64,000 nucleotides of DNA from NCBI RefSeq assembly GCF_026712205.1, contig NZ_JAPPUW010000010.1, positions 1-64,000 on the forward strand, given 5' to 3'. This DNA is from Pelomonas aquatica. Its GTDB lineage: Bacteria; Pseudomonadota; Gammaproteobacteria; Burkholderiales; Burkholderiaceae_C. Positions 43,559 to 54,335 of this stretch are shown piece by piece. The stretch's first letter is position 1. The number at the start of each line of letters is the position of its first letter. The position numbers and the translations under genes were made by a program. The notes under the pieces are model-generated. The model had not been told where the DNA came from, ran no database searches, and saw only the letters and a program-made list of their open reading frames with translations.

Positions 43559-45745
43559 TCAGGCGAAGCGGAACGGCAGCTCGCGCTGGCGCTGGCCGGT
43601 CAGGCGCGCCACCGCGTTGGCCAGGGCCGGGGCCAGCGCCGGCAGGCCGGGCTCGCCCATGCCCTTGGGCGGGTCGTTGCTGGGCACGATGCTGACCGTC
43701 ATGACCTTGGGCGCATCGGGCATGCGCGGCATGGCCACGTCGTAGAAGTTGCCCTGCTCGACCACGCCGTCCTTGAGCGTGATGCGGTGCGTCGGCATCG
43801 TCGTGCCCAGCGCCATGATGGCGGCGCCCTGCACCTGGGTCTCGATGGCGCGCGGGTTCACGCACAGATTGCAGTGCACGCCGGCATGCACTTCCTCCAG
43901 CGCCGGCCGGCGCTCCTTGCCCTTGCCCTTCAGGCTGGCGACGACGACGTAGGCGACGACGGACTCGAAGCTCTCGTGCAGAGCCACGCCCCAGGCCTGG
44001 CCGGGCTTGAGCTTGCGCTTGCCATAGCCGCTCTTGTCGACGGCGGCCTGCAGGGCGGCGCGATGGCGCTCGGCCTTGGCATTGCCTTCCATCAGCTTCA
44101 TGCGGTAGGCCACCGGGTCCTGCTTGGTGGCGAAGGCGATCTCGTCGACCAGGGTCTCCATCACGTAGGCCGTGTGCGTGGAGCCCACCGAGCGCCACCA
44201 CAGCACCGGCACGTTGACGTCGGGGTGGTGCACGCCGAGGTTCATCGGCAGCTCGTAGGGCTCGCGCATGCCCTCGATGCTGGTCGCGTCCACGCCCTTC
44301 TGGTAGCCGAAGCCCTCCAGCGGCGAGCCCTTCAGGATGCTCTGGCTGACGATGCGGTGCTGCCAGCCGAGCACCTTGCCGCTCGCGTCGAAACCGATCT
44401 CGGCGCGGTGCACGGTCATGGGCCGGTAGTAGCCGGCCTTCATGTCGTCCTCGCGGCTCCAGATGACCTTGACCGGCATGGGCTTGCCGGCCTGGGCCAG
44501 CGCCACGGCGACGGCCGCCGCCTCGCGTGGCCATTCGGTCGCGGGCGTCGCGCGCCGGCCGAAGCCGCCGCCGGCCATCTGCACATGGATCTGCACCTGC
44601 TCGGGCTTGAGCCCGACGGCCTGGGCCAGGTTCATCGCATCGATGCCGGGCATCTGCGACGCGTAATGGAAGTCGCAGCGGTCGGCCTTCAGGTCCACCG
44701 TGCAGGCCAGCGGCTCCATCTGCGCATGGTTCAGGTAGGGGAAGACGAAGTCGGCCGTGATGGTCTTCGGGGCCTTGGCCCAGCCGCTCACGTCGGCCTG
44801 CAGCTCGGGCCTGGGCGCCGGCGTGCCGGGCGTCTTGGCCAGGGCCAGGTACTGGGCGGTCAGCGCCGCCGTGTCGGGCTTGGGCGTGCCGGCCAGGTCC
44901 CAATCGATCTTCAGCGCGTCGCGGCCCTTCTTCGCGGCCCAGTAGCCGCTGGCGACGACGGCGACGCCCTGGCCGCCGCGGTCCAGTGTGACCGGCAGCA
45001 CGGCCTTGACGCCCTTGACCTTCAGCGCCTCGCTGCTGTCCAGCCTGGCGACCTTGCCGTTGAACACCGGCGGGCGCTGGATGACGGCCACCGCCATGCC
45101 GGGCAGCTGCACGTCCATGCCATAGGCCTGGGTGCCGGTGGACTTGGCCCGGCTGACGGTCAGCGTCGTCGGCTGGCCGATGCGCTTGAAGGCCTTGGGG
45201 TCCTTCAGCGTGACGGCCTCGGGCACGGGCAGCTTCATCGCCGCGTCGAAGAACTCGCCGTAGCCGGCGCTCTTGCCGCCACCGCTGATCACCCCGTTCT
45301 GAGCCGTCAGCGACGCCGCCGGCACGCCCCAGGCCTGGGCGGCGGCCGCCAGCAGCATGGCCCTGGTGCGCGCGCCCAGCTCGCGGTATTGCTGGTAGCT
45401 GTTCTTGACCGAGTTGGAGCCGCCGGTCAGGTGGATGCCGAACAGCGGGTCGACATACTCACCCTTCTGGTCGCCGAAGCCGGTGCGGACCTGGGCCCAG
45501 TCGGCGTCCAGTTCCTCGGCACAGATCATGGCCAGGCCGGTCTCGATGCCCTGGCCCATGTCCATGCGGTTGCACAGGATGGTGGTCGTGCCGTCCCTGG
45601 CGATGCTGACGAAGGCCAGCGGCTGTTCGGTGGGCTTGGAGCCGGGCTTGGCCTTGGCGTCCTGGGCCACGGCCAAGCCCGGCAGCAGGGCCAGGCCGAC
45701 GGCGCCGCCGACGGTGGTGGTGACGAAGCTGCGGCGGGAAAGACC
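43559..45745 (-). CDS. iorB: Isoquinoline 1-oxidoreductase large (molybdopterin) subunit, start lost
   Basis: The product of about 728 residues belongs to the membrane-type aldehyde/isoquinoline oxidoreductase large subunits. It has [20 protein letters not shown] (twin-arginine signal), [28 protein letters not shown], and later [45 protein letters not shown]. It would hydroxylate an N-heterocycle or aldehyde in the periplasm with a Mo cofactor. There is no start codon before the signal sequence: the frame simply opens inside the end of iorA. A short deletion at the gene junction is the likely cause. Confidence 0.82.
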   Translation of the reverse strand, partial: GLSRRSFVTTTVGGAVGLALLPGLAVAQDAKAKPGSKPTEQPLAFVSIARDGTTTILCNRMDMGQGIETGLAMICAEELDADWAQVRTGFGDQKGEYVDPLFGIHLTGGSNSVKNSYQQYRELGARTRAMLLAAAAQAWGVPAASLTAQNGVISGGGKSAGYGEFFDAAMKLPVPEAVTLKDPKAFKRIGQPTTLTVSRAKSTGTQAYGMDVQLPGMAVAVIQRPPVFNGKVARLDSSEALKVKGVKAVLPVTLDRGGQGVAVVASGYWAAKKGRDALKIDWDLAGTPKPDTAALTAQYLALAKTPGTPAPRPELQADVSGWAKAPKTITADFVFPYLNHAQMEPLACTVDLKADRCDFHYASQMPGIDAMNLAQAVGLKPEQVQIHVQMAGGGFGRRATPATEWPREAAAVAVALAQAGKPMPVKVIWSREDDMKAGYYRPMTVHRAEIGFDASGKVLGWQHRIVSQSILKGSPLEGFGYQKGVDATSIEGMREPYELPMNLGVHHPDVNVPVLWWRSVGSTHTAYVMETLVDEIAFATKQDPVAYRMKLMEGNAKAERHRAALQAAVDKSGYGKRKLKPGQAWGVALHESFESVVAYVVVASLKGKGKERRPALEEVHAGVHCNLCVNPRAIETQVQGAAIMALGTTMPTHRITLKDGVVEQGNFYDVAMPRMPDAPKVMTVSIVPSNDPPKGMGEPGLPALAPALANAVARLTGQRQRELPFRFA

Positions 45746-46188
45746 GCGGCCGCATGGATGGCGGCGCGGATGCGCGTGTAGGTGCCGCAGCGGCAGAGGT
45801 TGCCGGCCATGGCTTCGTCGATCTGCGCGTCGGTCGGCTTGCCGTGGGTCTTGAGCAGGGCGGTCGCGCTCATGACCTGGCCGCTCTGGCAGTAGCCGCA
45901 CTGCGCCACGTCGTGCTCGACCCAGGCGGCCTGCACGGCCTGCCCGATCCTGTCGCCGGCCAGGCCTTCGATGGTCGTGACCTGGGCGCCGGCCACCGAC
46001 GACACCGGCGTCATGCAGGAGCGCACCGGGGAGCCCGCCACGTGCATCGTGCAGGCGCCGCACTGGGCCGCGCCGCAGCCGAACTTGGCCCCGGTCAGCC
46101 GCAGTTCCTCGCGCACGGCCCACAGCAGGGGCATGTCGGGCTCGACGTCGAGCGACGCGGCGCGACCGTTGACGGTCAGGTTGATCAT
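45526..46188 (-). CDS. iorA: Isoquinoline 1-oxidoreductase 2Fe-2S subunit, reading into iorB in a wrong frame
   Basis: The first 148 or so residues (from ATG 46188, after GGAGG) are a typical IorA. They start INLTVNGRAASLDVEPDMPL, then give the plant-type cluster FGCGAAQCGACTMH with distal Cys, and the second cluster CGYCQSGQ with CRCGTYTRIRAAIH. A normal stop is missing near 45745; the frame continues about 70 codons through the start of iorB as Ser/Pro-rich nonsense to 45526. The electron-transfer part is intact, but the natural C-terminus has been lost with the iorB start. Confidence 0.8.
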   Translation of the reverse strand: MINLTVNGRAASLDVEPDMPLLWAVREELRLTGAKFGCGAAQCGACTMHVAGSPVRSCMTPVSSVAGAQVTTIEGLAGDRIGQAVQAAWVEHDVAQCGYCQSGQVMSATALLKTHGKPTDAQIDEAMAGNLCRCGTYTRIRAAIHAAAVFPAAASSPPPSAAPSAWPCCRAWPWPRTPRPSPAPSPPNSRWPSSASPGTARPPSCATAWTWARASRPAWP

Positions 46189-46238
46189 GGAAAGCCTCCG
46201 GGGGTGGGAAGCTGCGGACTCCAGCCAGAAGCGCCGGC

Positions 46239-48605
46239 TCAGGCTTTGGCGTATTTGGCGAGCGCCTGCAGCAGCGCGGCCAGGCTCAGCGGCTTGGTCA
46301 GGTGGGCGTCGCAGCCGGCGGCCAGGGACTGCTGCACGTCGGTGTCGAAGGCATTGGCCGTCAGCGCGACGATGGGCGTGCGCGGCCGGCCCTCGGCGGC
46401 CTCGATGGCGCGCCACTGCCGCGTGGCCGAGAGGCCGTCCAGCACCGGCATCAGCATGTCCATCAGCACGAGGTCGAAGCGCCGGCCGCGCAGCGCGGCC
46501 AGGGCTTGCTCGCCGTCGCAGACCCGCATGACGCTGTGGCCCAGCGGCGCGAGCATGCCTTCGATGACGAGCACGTTGACGTCGTTGTCCTCGGCCAGCA
46601 GCAGCGCGAGCGGCCGGGCCGGCGCGATGCGCTCGGTGCGCAGCCCGATCAGCTCGTCATGCGGCGGCCGCGAGTCCGGCAGATCCAGCCTCGCCTCGAA
46701 GCGGCTGCCCTCGCCGGGCCGGCTCTGCACGCTGACGTCGCCGCCCATCAGCCGCGCCAGGCTGCGCGTGATGGACAGGCCCAGGCCCGTGCCGCCGAAC
46801 TCCTGCGCGATGCTGGCGTCGGCCTGCGCGAAGGGCTGGAAGATGCGCTCCAGCCGCTCCGGCGCAATGCCGATGCCGGTGTCCTGCACGCTCAGGCAGA
46901 CCAGGCCCGAGGCCTCGCGCGACAGCTCCACCGTCACGCCGCCGGCCTTCGTGAACTTGATGGCGTTGCCGACGAGGTTGTTGACGATCTGGGCCACGCG
47001 CTGCGAGTCGCCCAGCACCCAGCCCGTGGCCTCGCTGCGCGCGAACACGCGCAGCCACAGGCCCTGGCTCTGCGCGCGCTCGCGCAGCAGCTCCAGCTGC
47101 AGCTCGACGAGGTCGACGAGATTGAAGGGGTGGGAGGCCAGTTCGAGCCTGCCGCTCTCGATGCGGGCGTTGTCCAGCAGGTCGTTGATGAGGGCGAAGA
47201 CCTGGCGGCCGGCATGGCCCAGCACCTCGACGTAGTGGGCCTGGTCGGGCTTGAGCGGCGAGCGGGCCAGGATGTCGGAGAAGCCCAGCACCGCGTTCAT
47301 CGGCGTGCGCATCTCGTGGCTGACCTGGGCCAGCAGCTCGGTCTTGGCGCGGCTGCGGGCGTCGGCGAGCTCGCGCTCGCGCGTCAGCTCGCGCTCGCGC
47401 AGGCGGGCCCGGCGGCGCTGCTCCAGCTCGGTGGCCAGCAGCACCAGGCCCAGCGCATACAGCGCCGGCGCGGCCGGCGGCATCCAGCCGGCGCGCGTGG
47501 CGGCCCAGGCGATGAGGACCACCAGCGCCAGCGCGAGCAGGGCCGCGGGCGCCCGGCGCCTGAAGCCCAGCGGCAGCGCGGCGCAGGCCAGCAGCAATGC
47601 ACCCAGGCCCCAGGCCAGCGCGCCGCGGTCGCGCAGCACGAGGGCGGGCTCGGCGCCCAGGGCCTCGAACACGGCAGCGTTCAAAGCCATGCCGCTGAGC
47701 CGGCCCTGCGGCGTCATGACCTCGTCGGCGAAGAAGGCGCTGCTGCCGACGAAGACGCTGCGCCCGGCCAGCTGGCGGGCCAGCCCGGCGTCGTCCACCT
47801 CGCCCAGCGCCGCGCGCATCAGGCGCTGCCAGGAGACGCGCGGCAGCTCGCCGCCGTTCAGCGGCAGGCGCAGGCGCAGCCGGCCCTGCTCGTCCACCGG
47901 CCAGCGGCGCGCGCCGGCCACCAGCTCGCCGCCGTCGACGCGCCAGCCGGCCGCGCCGTCGGCGCGCAGCCGCGCGGCCAGGGCCAGGCCGGGCAGGCCA
48001 TGGCCCTGCACCTGGTGCAGCAGCGGCAGCTCGCGCAGCAGGCCGTCGTCGTCCAGCGCGACGGAGATGACGCCCAGGCTGCCGCGCTGGGTCAGCGCGT
48101 CCAGCAGCGGGTCGGCCGGCGCGGTCAGCGCGGCCCAGCGCAGGCCGGCCGGCTCGCCCCCCAGGCGCTGCAGCGCCGCGCCTTCGGACGGCGACGCCCC
48201 CGCCAGCTCGACGCCGGCGCGCTGCTGCGCCGCCAGGCCGGCCGCGGCCAGCACGGTCGGCGGACTGCCGGCCAGGGCCTGGGCGAAGCGGACGTCGCCG
48301 TCGCGCGGGCCGGCGAAGACGATGTCGATGACGACGAGGCGGGCGCCGGCATGGCGCAGATAGTCCAGCAGCAGCGCATAGGTCTCGCGCGAATAGGGCC
48401 ACTCGCCCAGCGGCTCGCGCAGAGCGCGCAGCGAGGCGTCGTCGATGTCGACGATGACGCTGCCCGGCTGCGCGGCCGGCGCGGGTGCGGCGGCGCGCAC
48501 GAGGGCGTCGCCCAAGGCCCGGTCGACCCGCGGCTGCACGCCCATCAGGCTCAACAGCGCCCAGAGCGCCAGCGCGCCGGGCAGGGCCAGCCAGGGCCAG
48601 CGCAT
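46239..48605 (-). CDS. CHASE2-domain hybrid sensor histidine kinase/response regulator
   Basis: The protein has 788 residues. After an N-terminal membrane anchor ([18 protein letters not shown]), a CHASE2 sensor domain (about 45-310) shows [40 protein letters not shown] and [13 protein letters not shown]. Three membrane segments (about 320-390) follow, then a coiled stretch, a HisKA domain ([20 protein letters not shown]), an ATPase ([32 protein letters not shown]) and a receiver with acceptor Asp in [14 protein letters not shown]. The start overlaps the stop of the upstream FecR-domain gene (TGATG), so the pair forms a unit. Confidence 0.92.
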   Translation of the reverse strand: MRWPWLALPGALALWALLSLMGVQPRVDRALGDALVRAAAPAPAAQPGSVIVDIDDASLRALREPLGEWPYSRETYALLLDYLRHAGARLVVIDIVFAGPRDGDVRFAQALAGSPPTVLAAAGLAAQQRAGVELAGASPSEGAALQRLGGEPAGLRWAALTAPADPLLDALTQRGSLGVISVALDDDGLLRELPLLHQVQGHGLPGLALAARLRADGAAGWRVDGGELVAGARRWPVDEQGRLRLRLPLNGGELPRVSWQRLMRAALGEVDDAGLARQLAGRSVFVGSSAFFADEVMTPQGRLSGMALNAAVFEALGAEPALVLRDRGALAWGLGALLLACAALPLGFRRRAPAALLALALVVLIAWAATRAGWMPPAAPALYALGLVLLATELEQRRRARLRERELTRERELADARSRAKTELLAQVSHEMRTPMNAVLGFSDILARSPLKPDQAHYVEVLGHAGRQVFALINDLLDNARIESGRLELASHPFNLVDLVELQLELLRERAQSQGLWLRVFARSEATGWVLGDSQRVAQIVNNLVGNAIKFTKAGGVTVELSREASGLVCLSVQDTGIGIAPERLERIFQPFAQADASIAQEFGGTGLGLSITRSLARLMGGDVSVQSRPGEGSRFEARLDLPDSRPPHDELIGLRTERIAPARPLALLLAEDNDVNVLVIEGMLAPLGHSVMRVCDGEQALAALRGRRFDLVLMDMLMPVLDGLSATRQWRAIEAAEGRPRTPIVALTANAFDTDVQQSLAAGCDAHLTKPLSLAALLQALAKYAKA

Positions 48606-50239
48606 CAGAGCAGCGGCAGCAGCACGAGAGGCAGCAGCCAGATCCAGCGCGGATAGGGCTGCTCGATCATCTGCGCCTGGCCCCAGGGGCTGGGCGCGCC
48701 CGCCGCGTTGAAGGCGCGGGCACGCAGGAAGTATTGGCCGGGCGAGGGCTTGGGCAGCGCGACCTCGGGCTTGTCGGTCGCGAAACGCTGCACGTCGGCG
48801 CCGTCGAAGGCGGCCGTCCTGGCCCATTCCAGCTCGTAGCGCACGACGCCCTCGTCGGCCCGCCAGCGCAGCTTGAGCTGGTCGCCGCTGACCTCGGGCT
48901 CGGCCGGCGGCGGCGCGGGCGGCGGGGGCTTGAGTTCGAAGCGCTGCGGGTCGCCGAAGGGGCCGGCATGGCCGTTGGCCTCGACGGCGGCGATGCGCCA
49001 GTGGTAGACGCCATCCGGCAGCCTGGCCTCGTAGCCGGCGGCGGCGATGGGCGACGGCTGCAAGGCCAGGTCCTTGAAGCCGGCGTCGCGCGCGACCTGC
49101 AGGCGCACGCCGGGCGCAGCGGTGTTGCGCGTCCAGGCCAGGGCCATGCCGCCGCTGTAGCTGACGGCGCCCTCGGCCGGCGCCTGGATGAAGGGCGGCT
49201 CGGGGCGGGCCTGCAGATGGATGTCGGCATCGGCCGCGGCGCCCTCCTGGCCGCGGGCGTCGATGGCGCGCAGCCGCAGCGTGTAGTCGCCGTCGGGCAG
49301 CTCGCGCGCCTCGGGCCAGGCGGCCACGGGCTCGGCCACGCGGGCGTCCAGCAGCAGGCGCTCGAAATCGCCCCTGGCATAGAGCTGCGCCCGCCAGGCC
49401 ACCGCGCCGGCTGGCGACGCGGCCCAGCCCAGGCGCAGCGGCAGACGCTCGGCCGTGCGCGGCAGGCTGGCCAGGTCGGGCGCCGGCAGCAGCAGCGCCA
49501 CGCTGCGCGCCTTGCCCTCGGCCAGCAGGCCCTGGCCGCCGGCGACGTTCGGGCCGAGGCCGTCGGCATGCACCGCGCCGGACAGCACCTGCATGCGGCT
49601 CTGCGCGCCGGCCGCCTGCACGCGGAACTCGGTGCCGCGCACGCCGAGGTTCACATGCGGCGTGCGCAGCTCGTACAGCGGCGCGTGCTGGGCATTGGGC
49701 ACGACGCGGTTGTCCGCGCCGCCCTGGTTCAGGTTCAGGCGCACGGCCGGGATGGCGTCGCGGCCGAGCACGAGGAGCTGTTCCAGCGTGACTTCGCTGT
49801 CCGGCGGGACCAGCAGGCGCGAGCCGTCGGCGAAGCGCAGGCTGGCGCTGGCCTGGGCCCCGGTGCGGATGCGGTCGCCGCTCTGCAGCGTCGCGCCGGT
49901 GGCCAGCGCTTCGTCGGCCCCACCGGCCGCATTGCGCTGGCGCCGCACGTCGCCCTTCACGAACACGGCCTCGGCCACGGCGGCCTCGCGCTTCAGCCAG
50001 GCCACGGGCATGCGCAGCGTCGAGCCGGGCTTGAGGCGCAGCGGGTCGGGCACGCGGTTGAGCTTTTGCAGCTCGCGCCAGCCGTGGGGCGGCGCCAGCC
50101 AGGCCTCGGTCAGCGTGATCAGCGTGTCGCCGGCCGCGATGCGGTAGCGCCAGTCGATGTCGGCGCCGTCGGGCTCGGCACGCAATGCGCCGCCCCCAGC
50201 GAACAACATCACCGCAAGCCAGACTCTCAGCCCGCACAT
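48605..50239 (-). CDS. Secreted LysM/FecR-domain protein with Fn3-like repeats
   Basis: From ATG 50239 the protein is 544 residues with a signal peptide ([17 protein letters not shown]). A LysM-like domain (about 27-80; [20 protein letters not shown] and [20 protein letters not shown]) and a FecR domain (about 95-210; [36 protein letters not shown]) follow. At least two Fn3-like segments (about 240-500) and a C-terminal hydrophobic anchor ([13 protein letters not shown]) complete it. It is coupled to the CHASE2 kinase gene. It may present the extracellular cue to that kinase. That is inference from the recurring FecR-CHASE2 gene pair. Confidence 0.85.
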   Translation of the reverse strand: MCGLRVWLAVMLFAGGGALRAEPDGADIDWRYRIAAGDTLITLTEAWLAPPHGWRELQKLNRVPDPLRLKPGSTLRMPVAWLKREAAVAEAVFVKGDVRRQRNAAGGADEALATGATLQSGDRIRTGAQASASLRFADGSRLLVPPDSEVTLEQLLVLGRDAIPAVRLNLNQGGADNRVVPNAQHAPLYELRTPHVNLGVRGTEFRVQAAGAQSRMQVLSGAVHADGLGPNVAGGQGLLAEGKARSVALLLPAPDLASLPRTAERLPLRLGWAASPAGAVAWRAQLYARGDFERLLLDARVAEPVAAWPEARELPDGDYTLRLRAIDARGQEGAAADADIHLQARPEPPFIQAPAEGAVSYSGGMALAWTRNTAAPGVRLQVARDAGFKDLALQPSPIAAAGYEARLPDGVYHWRIAAVEANGHAGPFGDPQRFELKPPPPAPPPAEPEVSGDQLKLRWRADEGVVRYELEWARTAAFDGADVQRFATDKPEVALPKPSPGQYFLRARAFNAAGAPSPWGQAQMIEQPYPRWIWLLPLVLLPLL

Positions 50240-50317
50240 CGCTGCCTCCCGTGCTCTCTTCGGAGCACCCATCCTAGCGATAGCCGGAGAATGCCCCATC
50301 GAATTCAGGAGGGCGTG

Positions 50318-50599
50318 ATGCCAGCAATTTCGCGCTTTACCGGCTGGCTGCGCCGCCAACCGCTGGCCTGCTTCGGCCTGATGGTGCTGGGCTTCATCGC
50401 CTTCGGGCTGCTGACGCTGGACCTGCTGCGCGTTGTCGGCGCCAACGCCGGCCTGCTGTGGAACAACGGCTGGCAGGGGCTGGAAGACGGCGGCCTGCGC
50501 CAGCTGCTGGAGCTGCTGGCCACCACGGCCGCGGCCATGGCGGCCTGGCTGTTGTTCAAGGTCTGCGAGACCCTGCTCGTGCAGACCTTCACTCGCTAG
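50318..50599 (+). CDS. Small two-helix membrane protein
   Basis: The 93-residue product starts at ATG 50318 after an excellent AGGAGG ribosome site. It has two membrane segments (CFGLMVLGFIAFGLLTLDLL and LLELLATTAAAMAAWLLFKV). It was not assigned to a family. It is convergent with the TetR gene, whose end it overlaps by 11 bases, and divergent from the FecR-domain gene. Confidence 0.7.
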   Translation: MPAISRFTGWLRRQPLACFGLMVLGFIAFGLLTLDLLRVVGANAGLLWNNGWQGLEDGGLRQLLELLATTAAAMAAWLLFKVCETLLVQTFTR

Positions 50600-51281
50600 C
50601 CAGCGCCTCCTGCAGCCGCGTGCGCAGCTGGCGCAGCCGCTGCAGCTCATGGTCGGGCGCCTGCAGGGCCGGCCACAGCAGCGCGACGAGGTCGCGCGCG
50701 CTGGCCTCCACGTCGATCTGCCGGCCGGTGATGACGACCTCCCACAGCATCTGCTCGATCGGCCCGAAGACGAGGGAGCGCAGCAGCCGCAGCGGAATGT
50801 CGCGCCTGACCTCGCCGGCCTCCTGGCCGCGCGCCAGCAGGTCCATCAGCGGCGCCGTGTAGCGCCGCTGCAGTTCCACCAGCGCTTCGCCCAGCCCCTG
50901 GCCCTTGGCCCGGCCTTCGGACAGCACCAGCGCGCAGATGCCCGTGCCCTGCACGAGGAAGACCTGCAGATTCGTCAGCACGAGGAATTCCAGTTGCTCG
51001 CGCACCGGCGCCTGGCGCGGCAGGCCGGCTTCCATGGCGGCGATGTTCTCGTCGTACCAGTCCTGGATGACCCGCATGCACAGCTCGCGCTTGCCGCGGA
51101 AATAGGTGAAGACCGTGGCCTCGGAGATGCCCAGGCGCTGCGCGATCTCGGTCGTCGTCGCGTTCTCGTAGCCACGCTCGGCGAACACCTCGCGGCCGAC
51201 GCGCAGGATGTCGCGCACGCGCTGCTCGGCCTTGGGGCCGGCCGGCGCGCGGCGCTGCACGGGAGCGGGGGCGGTCTTCAT
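50589..51281 (-). CDS. TetR-family transcriptional regulator next to the liu operon
   Basis: ATG 51281 (MKTAPAPVQRR) gives 230 residues. The TetR DNA-binding domain (about 20-66) has ILRVGREVFAERGYENATTT, EIAQRLGISEATVFTYFRGK, RELCMRVIQDW. The remainder is an all-helical ligand domain. It is divergent from liuB, with palindromes in the spacer, so it probably controls itself and the liu/bio operon, perhaps in response to an acyl-CoA. Other bacteria use MerR-type LiuR for this job. A further upstream in-frame ATG exists but has no signal. Confidence 0.9.
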   Translation of the reverse strand: MKTAPAPVQRRAPAGPKAEQRVRDILRVGREVFAERGYENATTTEIAQRLGISEATVFTYFRGKRELCMRVIQDWYDENIAAMEAGLPRQAPVREQLEFLVLTNLQVFLVQGTGICALVLSEGRAKGQGLGEALVELQRRYTAPLMDLLARGQEAGEVRRDIPLRLLRSLVFGPIEQMLWEVVITGRQIDVEASARDLVALLWPALQAPDHELQRLRQLRTRLQEALASE

Positions 51282-51296
51282 AGCGGCCGGATTCTG

Positions 51297-51319
51297 CTCA
51301 ATTATTGAGTAACACTCAA
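51297..51319. promoter_or_regulatory. Overlapping palindromes in the tetR-liuB spacer, probable TetR operator
   Basis: CTCAATTATTGAG (51297-51309) is a perfect palindrome and overlaps TTGAGTAACACTCAA (51305-51319), an inverted repeat with six-base arms. They are the only AT-rich symmetric sequence in the 152-base divergent spacer, 16-38 bases from the regulator start. Confidence 0.6.
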
Positions 51320-51433
51320 GTCGACATTGCATCCGCGCCGCCACTGGATTATTCTGGCGCCCCTCATGCGGCTCACGAGGCCGTCGAACCATCAAATTGA
51401 GCCCTGCTTAAGCACGGCTTGCCGGGAGACACC

Positions 51434-53041
51434 ATGCCGGTCCTGACCACCCAGCTCAACCCCCGCTCGGCCGATTTCAAGGCCAATGCCGAGGCCATGC
51501 GCGGCCACCTCGACGACCTGAACGCCAAGCTGGCCCAGATCGCGCTGGGTGGCGGCGAGGCCGCGCGCGCCAAGCACACGGCCCGCGGCAAGCTGCTGCC
51601 GCGCGACCGCGTCGAGATGCTGCTGGACCCCGGCACGCCCTTCCTCGAACTGGCGCCTCTGGCCGGCCTGAACCTGTACGACAACGCGGCGCCCGGCGGC
51701 GGCGTCGTGGCCGGCATCGGCCGCGTGGCGGGCGTGGAGTGCATGGTGGTCTGCAACGACGCCACCGTGAAGGGCGGCACCTACTACCCCATCACCGTCA
51801 AGAAGCATCTGCGGGCCCAGGAGATCGCCGCGCAGAACCGCCTGCCCTGCATCTACCTCGTGGACAGCGGCGGCGCCAACCTGCCGAACCAGGACGAGGT
51901 CTTCCCCGACCGCGACCACTTCGGCCGCATCTTCTTCAACCAGGCCAACCTCAGCGCCGAAGGCATCCCGCAGATCGCCGTCGTCATGGGCTCGTGCACC
52001 GCAGGCGGCGCCTATGTGCCGGCGATGAGCGACGAGACCATCATCGTGAAGAACCAGGGCACCATCTTCCTGGGCGGCCCGCCGCTGGTGAAGGCGGCCA
52101 CCGGCGAGGTCGTCACGGCCGAAGACCTGGGCGGCGGTGACGTGCACACGCGCCTGTCCGGCGTGGCCGACCACCTCGCCAACAACGACACCCACGCGCT
52201 GGCCATCGCCCGCAACTCGGTCGCGCGGCTGAACTGGAGCAAGGCAAACCCGCTGGCCATGCAGGAACCCAAGGCGCCGGCCCATGACCCGGCCGAGCTG
52301 CATGGCGTGATCCCGACCGACACGCGCAAGCCCTTCGACGTGCGCGAGGTCATCGCCCGCATCGTCGACGACTCGGAGTTCGACGAGTTCAAGGCCCGCT
52401 ACGGCACGACGCTGGTCTGCGGCTTCGCCCACATCGAGGGCATGCCGGTGGGCATCGTCGCCAACAACGGCATCCTGTTCGCCGAGAGCGCGAACAAGGG
52501 CGCGCACTTCATCGAGCTGTGCTGCCAGCGCAAGATCCCGCTGGTCTTCCTGCAGAACATCACCGGCTTCATGGTTGGCCGCAAGTACGAGAACGAGGGC
52601 ATCGCCCGCGCCGGCGCCAAGATGGTGACGGCCGTGGCCTGCGCCCAGGTGCCCAAGTTCACGGTCATCATCGGCGGCAGCTTCGGCGCCGGCAACTACG
52701 GCATGTGCGGCCGCGCCTACAGCCCGCGCTTCCTGTGGATGTGGCCCAACGCGCGCATCTCGGTGATGGGCGGCGAGCAGGCGGCCAGCGTGCTCTCCAC
52801 CATCCGCCGCGACGGCATCGAGGCCAAGGGCGGCAACTGGAGCGTCGCCGAGGAGGAAGCCTTCAAGGCGCCCATCCGCCAGCAGTACGAGGACCAGGGC
52901 CACCCCTATTACGCGTCGGCCCGGCTGTGGGACGACGGCGTCATCGACCCGGCCGACACCCGCCGTGTTTTGGCGCTGGGCTTGAGCGCGTCGCTGAACG
53001 CGCCCATCCCGGAGACGAAGTTCGGCGTGTTCCGGATGTGA
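51434..53041 (+). CDS. liuB: Methylcrotonyl-CoA carboxylase carboxyltransferase (beta) subunit
   Basis: The 535-residue enzyme starts at ATG 51434 after GGGAG. Carboxyltransferase features are [76 protein letters not shown] and [20 protein letters not shown]. It transfers CO2 from biotin to 3-methylcrotonyl-CoA in leucine breakdown and pairs with the biotinylated LiuD encoded downstream. The isovaleryl-CoA dehydrogenase gene liuA is not in the window. Confidence 0.94.
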   Translation: MPVLTTQLNPRSADFKANAEAMRGHLDDLNAKLAQIALGGGEAARAKHTARGKLLPRDRVEMLLDPGTPFLELAPLAGLNLYDNAAPGGGVVAGIGRVAGVECMVVCNDATVKGGTYYPITVKKHLRAQEIAAQNRLPCIYLVDSGGANLPNQDEVFPDRDHFGRIFFNQANLSAEGIPQIAVVMGSCTAGGAYVPAMSDETIIVKNQGTIFLGGPPLVKAATGEVVTAEDLGGGDVHTRLSGVADHLANNDTHALAIARNSVARLNWSKANPLAMQEPKAPAHDPAELHGVIPTDTRKPFDVREVIARIVDDSEFDEFKARYGTTLVCGFAHIEGMPVGIVANNGILFAESANKGAHFIELCCQRKIPLVFLQNITGFMVGRKYENEGIARAGAKMVTAVACAQVPKFTVIIGGSFGAGNYGMCGRAYSPRFLWMWPNARISVMGGEQAASVLSTIRRDGIEAKGGNWSVAEEEAFKAPIRQQYEDQGHPYYASARLWDDGVIDPADTRRVLALGLSASLNAPIPETKFGVFRM

Positions 53042-53574
53042 TGGAAATTCGCCCACTCCAACCGAGCGATTCGCTCGAAGAGCTGACCCTGCTGCACGCC
53101 GCCTACGCCAGCCTCGCCGCCCAGGGCTGGAACTTCACGGCCGTGAACCAGAGCGTGGACGTCACGCGCGAGCGCCTGGCCGGCGCCCAGGGCTTCGTTG
53201 CCGAACTGGACGGCCGCATGGTGGGCACCGTCGCCATCCGCGGCCCCAAGCCCGCCGGCGAGGCCTATATCGCCGACCCGCCACCGCCGCTGTACACGAC
53301 GCCGGGCACGGCCATCCTGTCGCAGCTCGCCGTGCACCCCGACTGCCGCGGCCAGGGCCTGGGTGAGCGGCTGATGGACACAGCCGAGGCTTGGGCGCGC
53401 GAGCAGGGTTTCGAACGCATCGCCCTCGACACGGCCGAGCCGGCCGAGGCACTGCGCCGCCGCTACGAGCGCCGCGGCTATGCCGCCGTGGGTGGCGTGC
53501 GATGGCAGGGCAAGACCTATGCGTCCGTGCTGATGACCAAGCCCCTGGCATGCCAGGCGAGCCATCAGACATAA
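53041..53574 (+). CDS. GNAT-family N-acetyltransferase
   Basis: The 177-residue protein has a GNAT fold: [32 protein letters not shown], and the acetyl-CoA motif LAVHPDCRGQGLGERLMDTA, with EQGFERIALDTAE and LRRRYERRGY. Its ATG overlaps the liuB stop (TGATG), so it is cotranslated with liuB. The acetyl acceptor is unknown. It is not one of the usual liu genes. Confidence 0.9.
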   Translation: MEIRPLQPSDSLEELTLLHAAYASLAAQGWNFTAVNQSVDVTRERLAGAQGFVAELDGRMVGTVAIRGPKPAGEAYIADPPPPLYTTPGTAILSQLAVHPDCRGQGLGERLMDTAEAWAREQGFERIALDTAEPAEALRRRYERRGYAAVGGVRWQGKTYASVLMTKPLACQASHQT

Positions 53575-53606
53575 AATGTGTAATCAATGCTGATATTGAA
53601 CACATC

Positions 53607-53930
53607 ATGCGCACCAACATCGACATCGACGACGATCTCATGACTGCAGCGCTGGCAGCTGGCCCGTACCGGACCAAGCGCGAAGCAGTCGAAGCGGGGC
53701 TGAAGCTGCTGCAACGGCAGGCGGCGGCACGCAAGCTGCTTGAACTCGAAGGCAAGGTGGCTTGGGGTTGGGGCGACGAGGAGCGGCTGCTCAATGAGCC
53801 CAACTGGCAGCAGCCGGAGCCAGCCACAGTACGAGCACGCCCCGCACAACCCAGCAAGGCCAAGCCAGCCAAGCTCCAGCGAACCAAGCCGGCTCGCCGA
53901 GCCGCCGTCGCCCGCAAGGTGGAGACGTGA
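53607..53930 (+). CDS. vapB: VapB-type antitoxin
   Basis: The 107-residue protein begins MRTNIDIDDDLMTAALAAGP, a ribbon-helix-helix fold (beta strand, then YRTKREAVEAGLKLLQRQAA). Unlike compact VapB (about 70-85 residues) it has a basic Pro/Ala/Lys-rich tail (PAQPSKAKPAKLQRTKPARR). GTGA overlap with the toxin gene is typical for the pair. It is set in the middle of the liu operon. Confidence 0.85.
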   Translation: MRTNIDIDDDLMTAALAAGPYRTKREAVEAGLKLLQRQAAARKLLELEGKVAWGWGDEERLLNEPNWQQPEPATVRARPAQPSKAKPAKLQRTKPARRAAVARKVET

Positions 53931-54334
53931 TCGTCGTCGACAGCAGTGTCTGGGTGGACTTCTTCAACGGAGCGGAATCCATGGAACGCGACACCCTCCG
54001 AGAGCTGATACGCCGAGCGCCCTCGCAGGTCGTCGTACCCGAACTGGTGCTCTACGAGGTGCTCTGCGGCTTCCGCGACGAGCGCCAGAAGCGCAAGGCG
54101 AAAGAAGCCTTCGAGGCCCTGGAATGCGTCCAGTCGCTGAGCCTTCAAGGCGCGGAACGCGCCGCACAGCGCTACCAGGATCTGCGCAGCAAAGGCATCA
54201 CGATCCGCAGCCACATCGACGTGCTGCTGGCCTCGTATTGCATCGACCACGATCTCGTGCTGCTGCAACGCGACCGGGACTTCCATCCGTTTGCCCAGCA
54301 TTTCGGCCTGCGCCTGCTGCAACCTCTGCATTGA
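53927..54334 (+). CDS. vapC: VapC-type PIN-domain toxin RNase
   Basis: The 135-residue PIN protein starts at GTG 53927. Acidic residues lie in MIVVDSSVWVDFF, VPELVLYEVLCGF, RSHIDVLLASYCIDHD and LLQRDRDF, all of the expected set. VapC cleaves tRNA or rRNA when free of VapB. It ends one base before liuC begins, and operon expression would require continuous antitoxin synthesis. Confidence 0.9.
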   Translation: MIVVDSSVWVDFFNGAESMERDTLRELIRRAPSQVVVPELVLYEVLCGFRDERQKRKAKEAFEALECVQSLSLQGAERAAQRYQDLRSKGITIRSHIDVLLASYCIDHDLVLLQRDRDFHPFAQHFGLRLLQPLH

Positions 54335-54335
54335 C

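Noticed and set aside
46302-48656. 784-codon open frame on the plus strand
   Set aside because: It is antisense to the CHASE2 kinase and rich in Gln/Ala/Arg; no start signal or domain.
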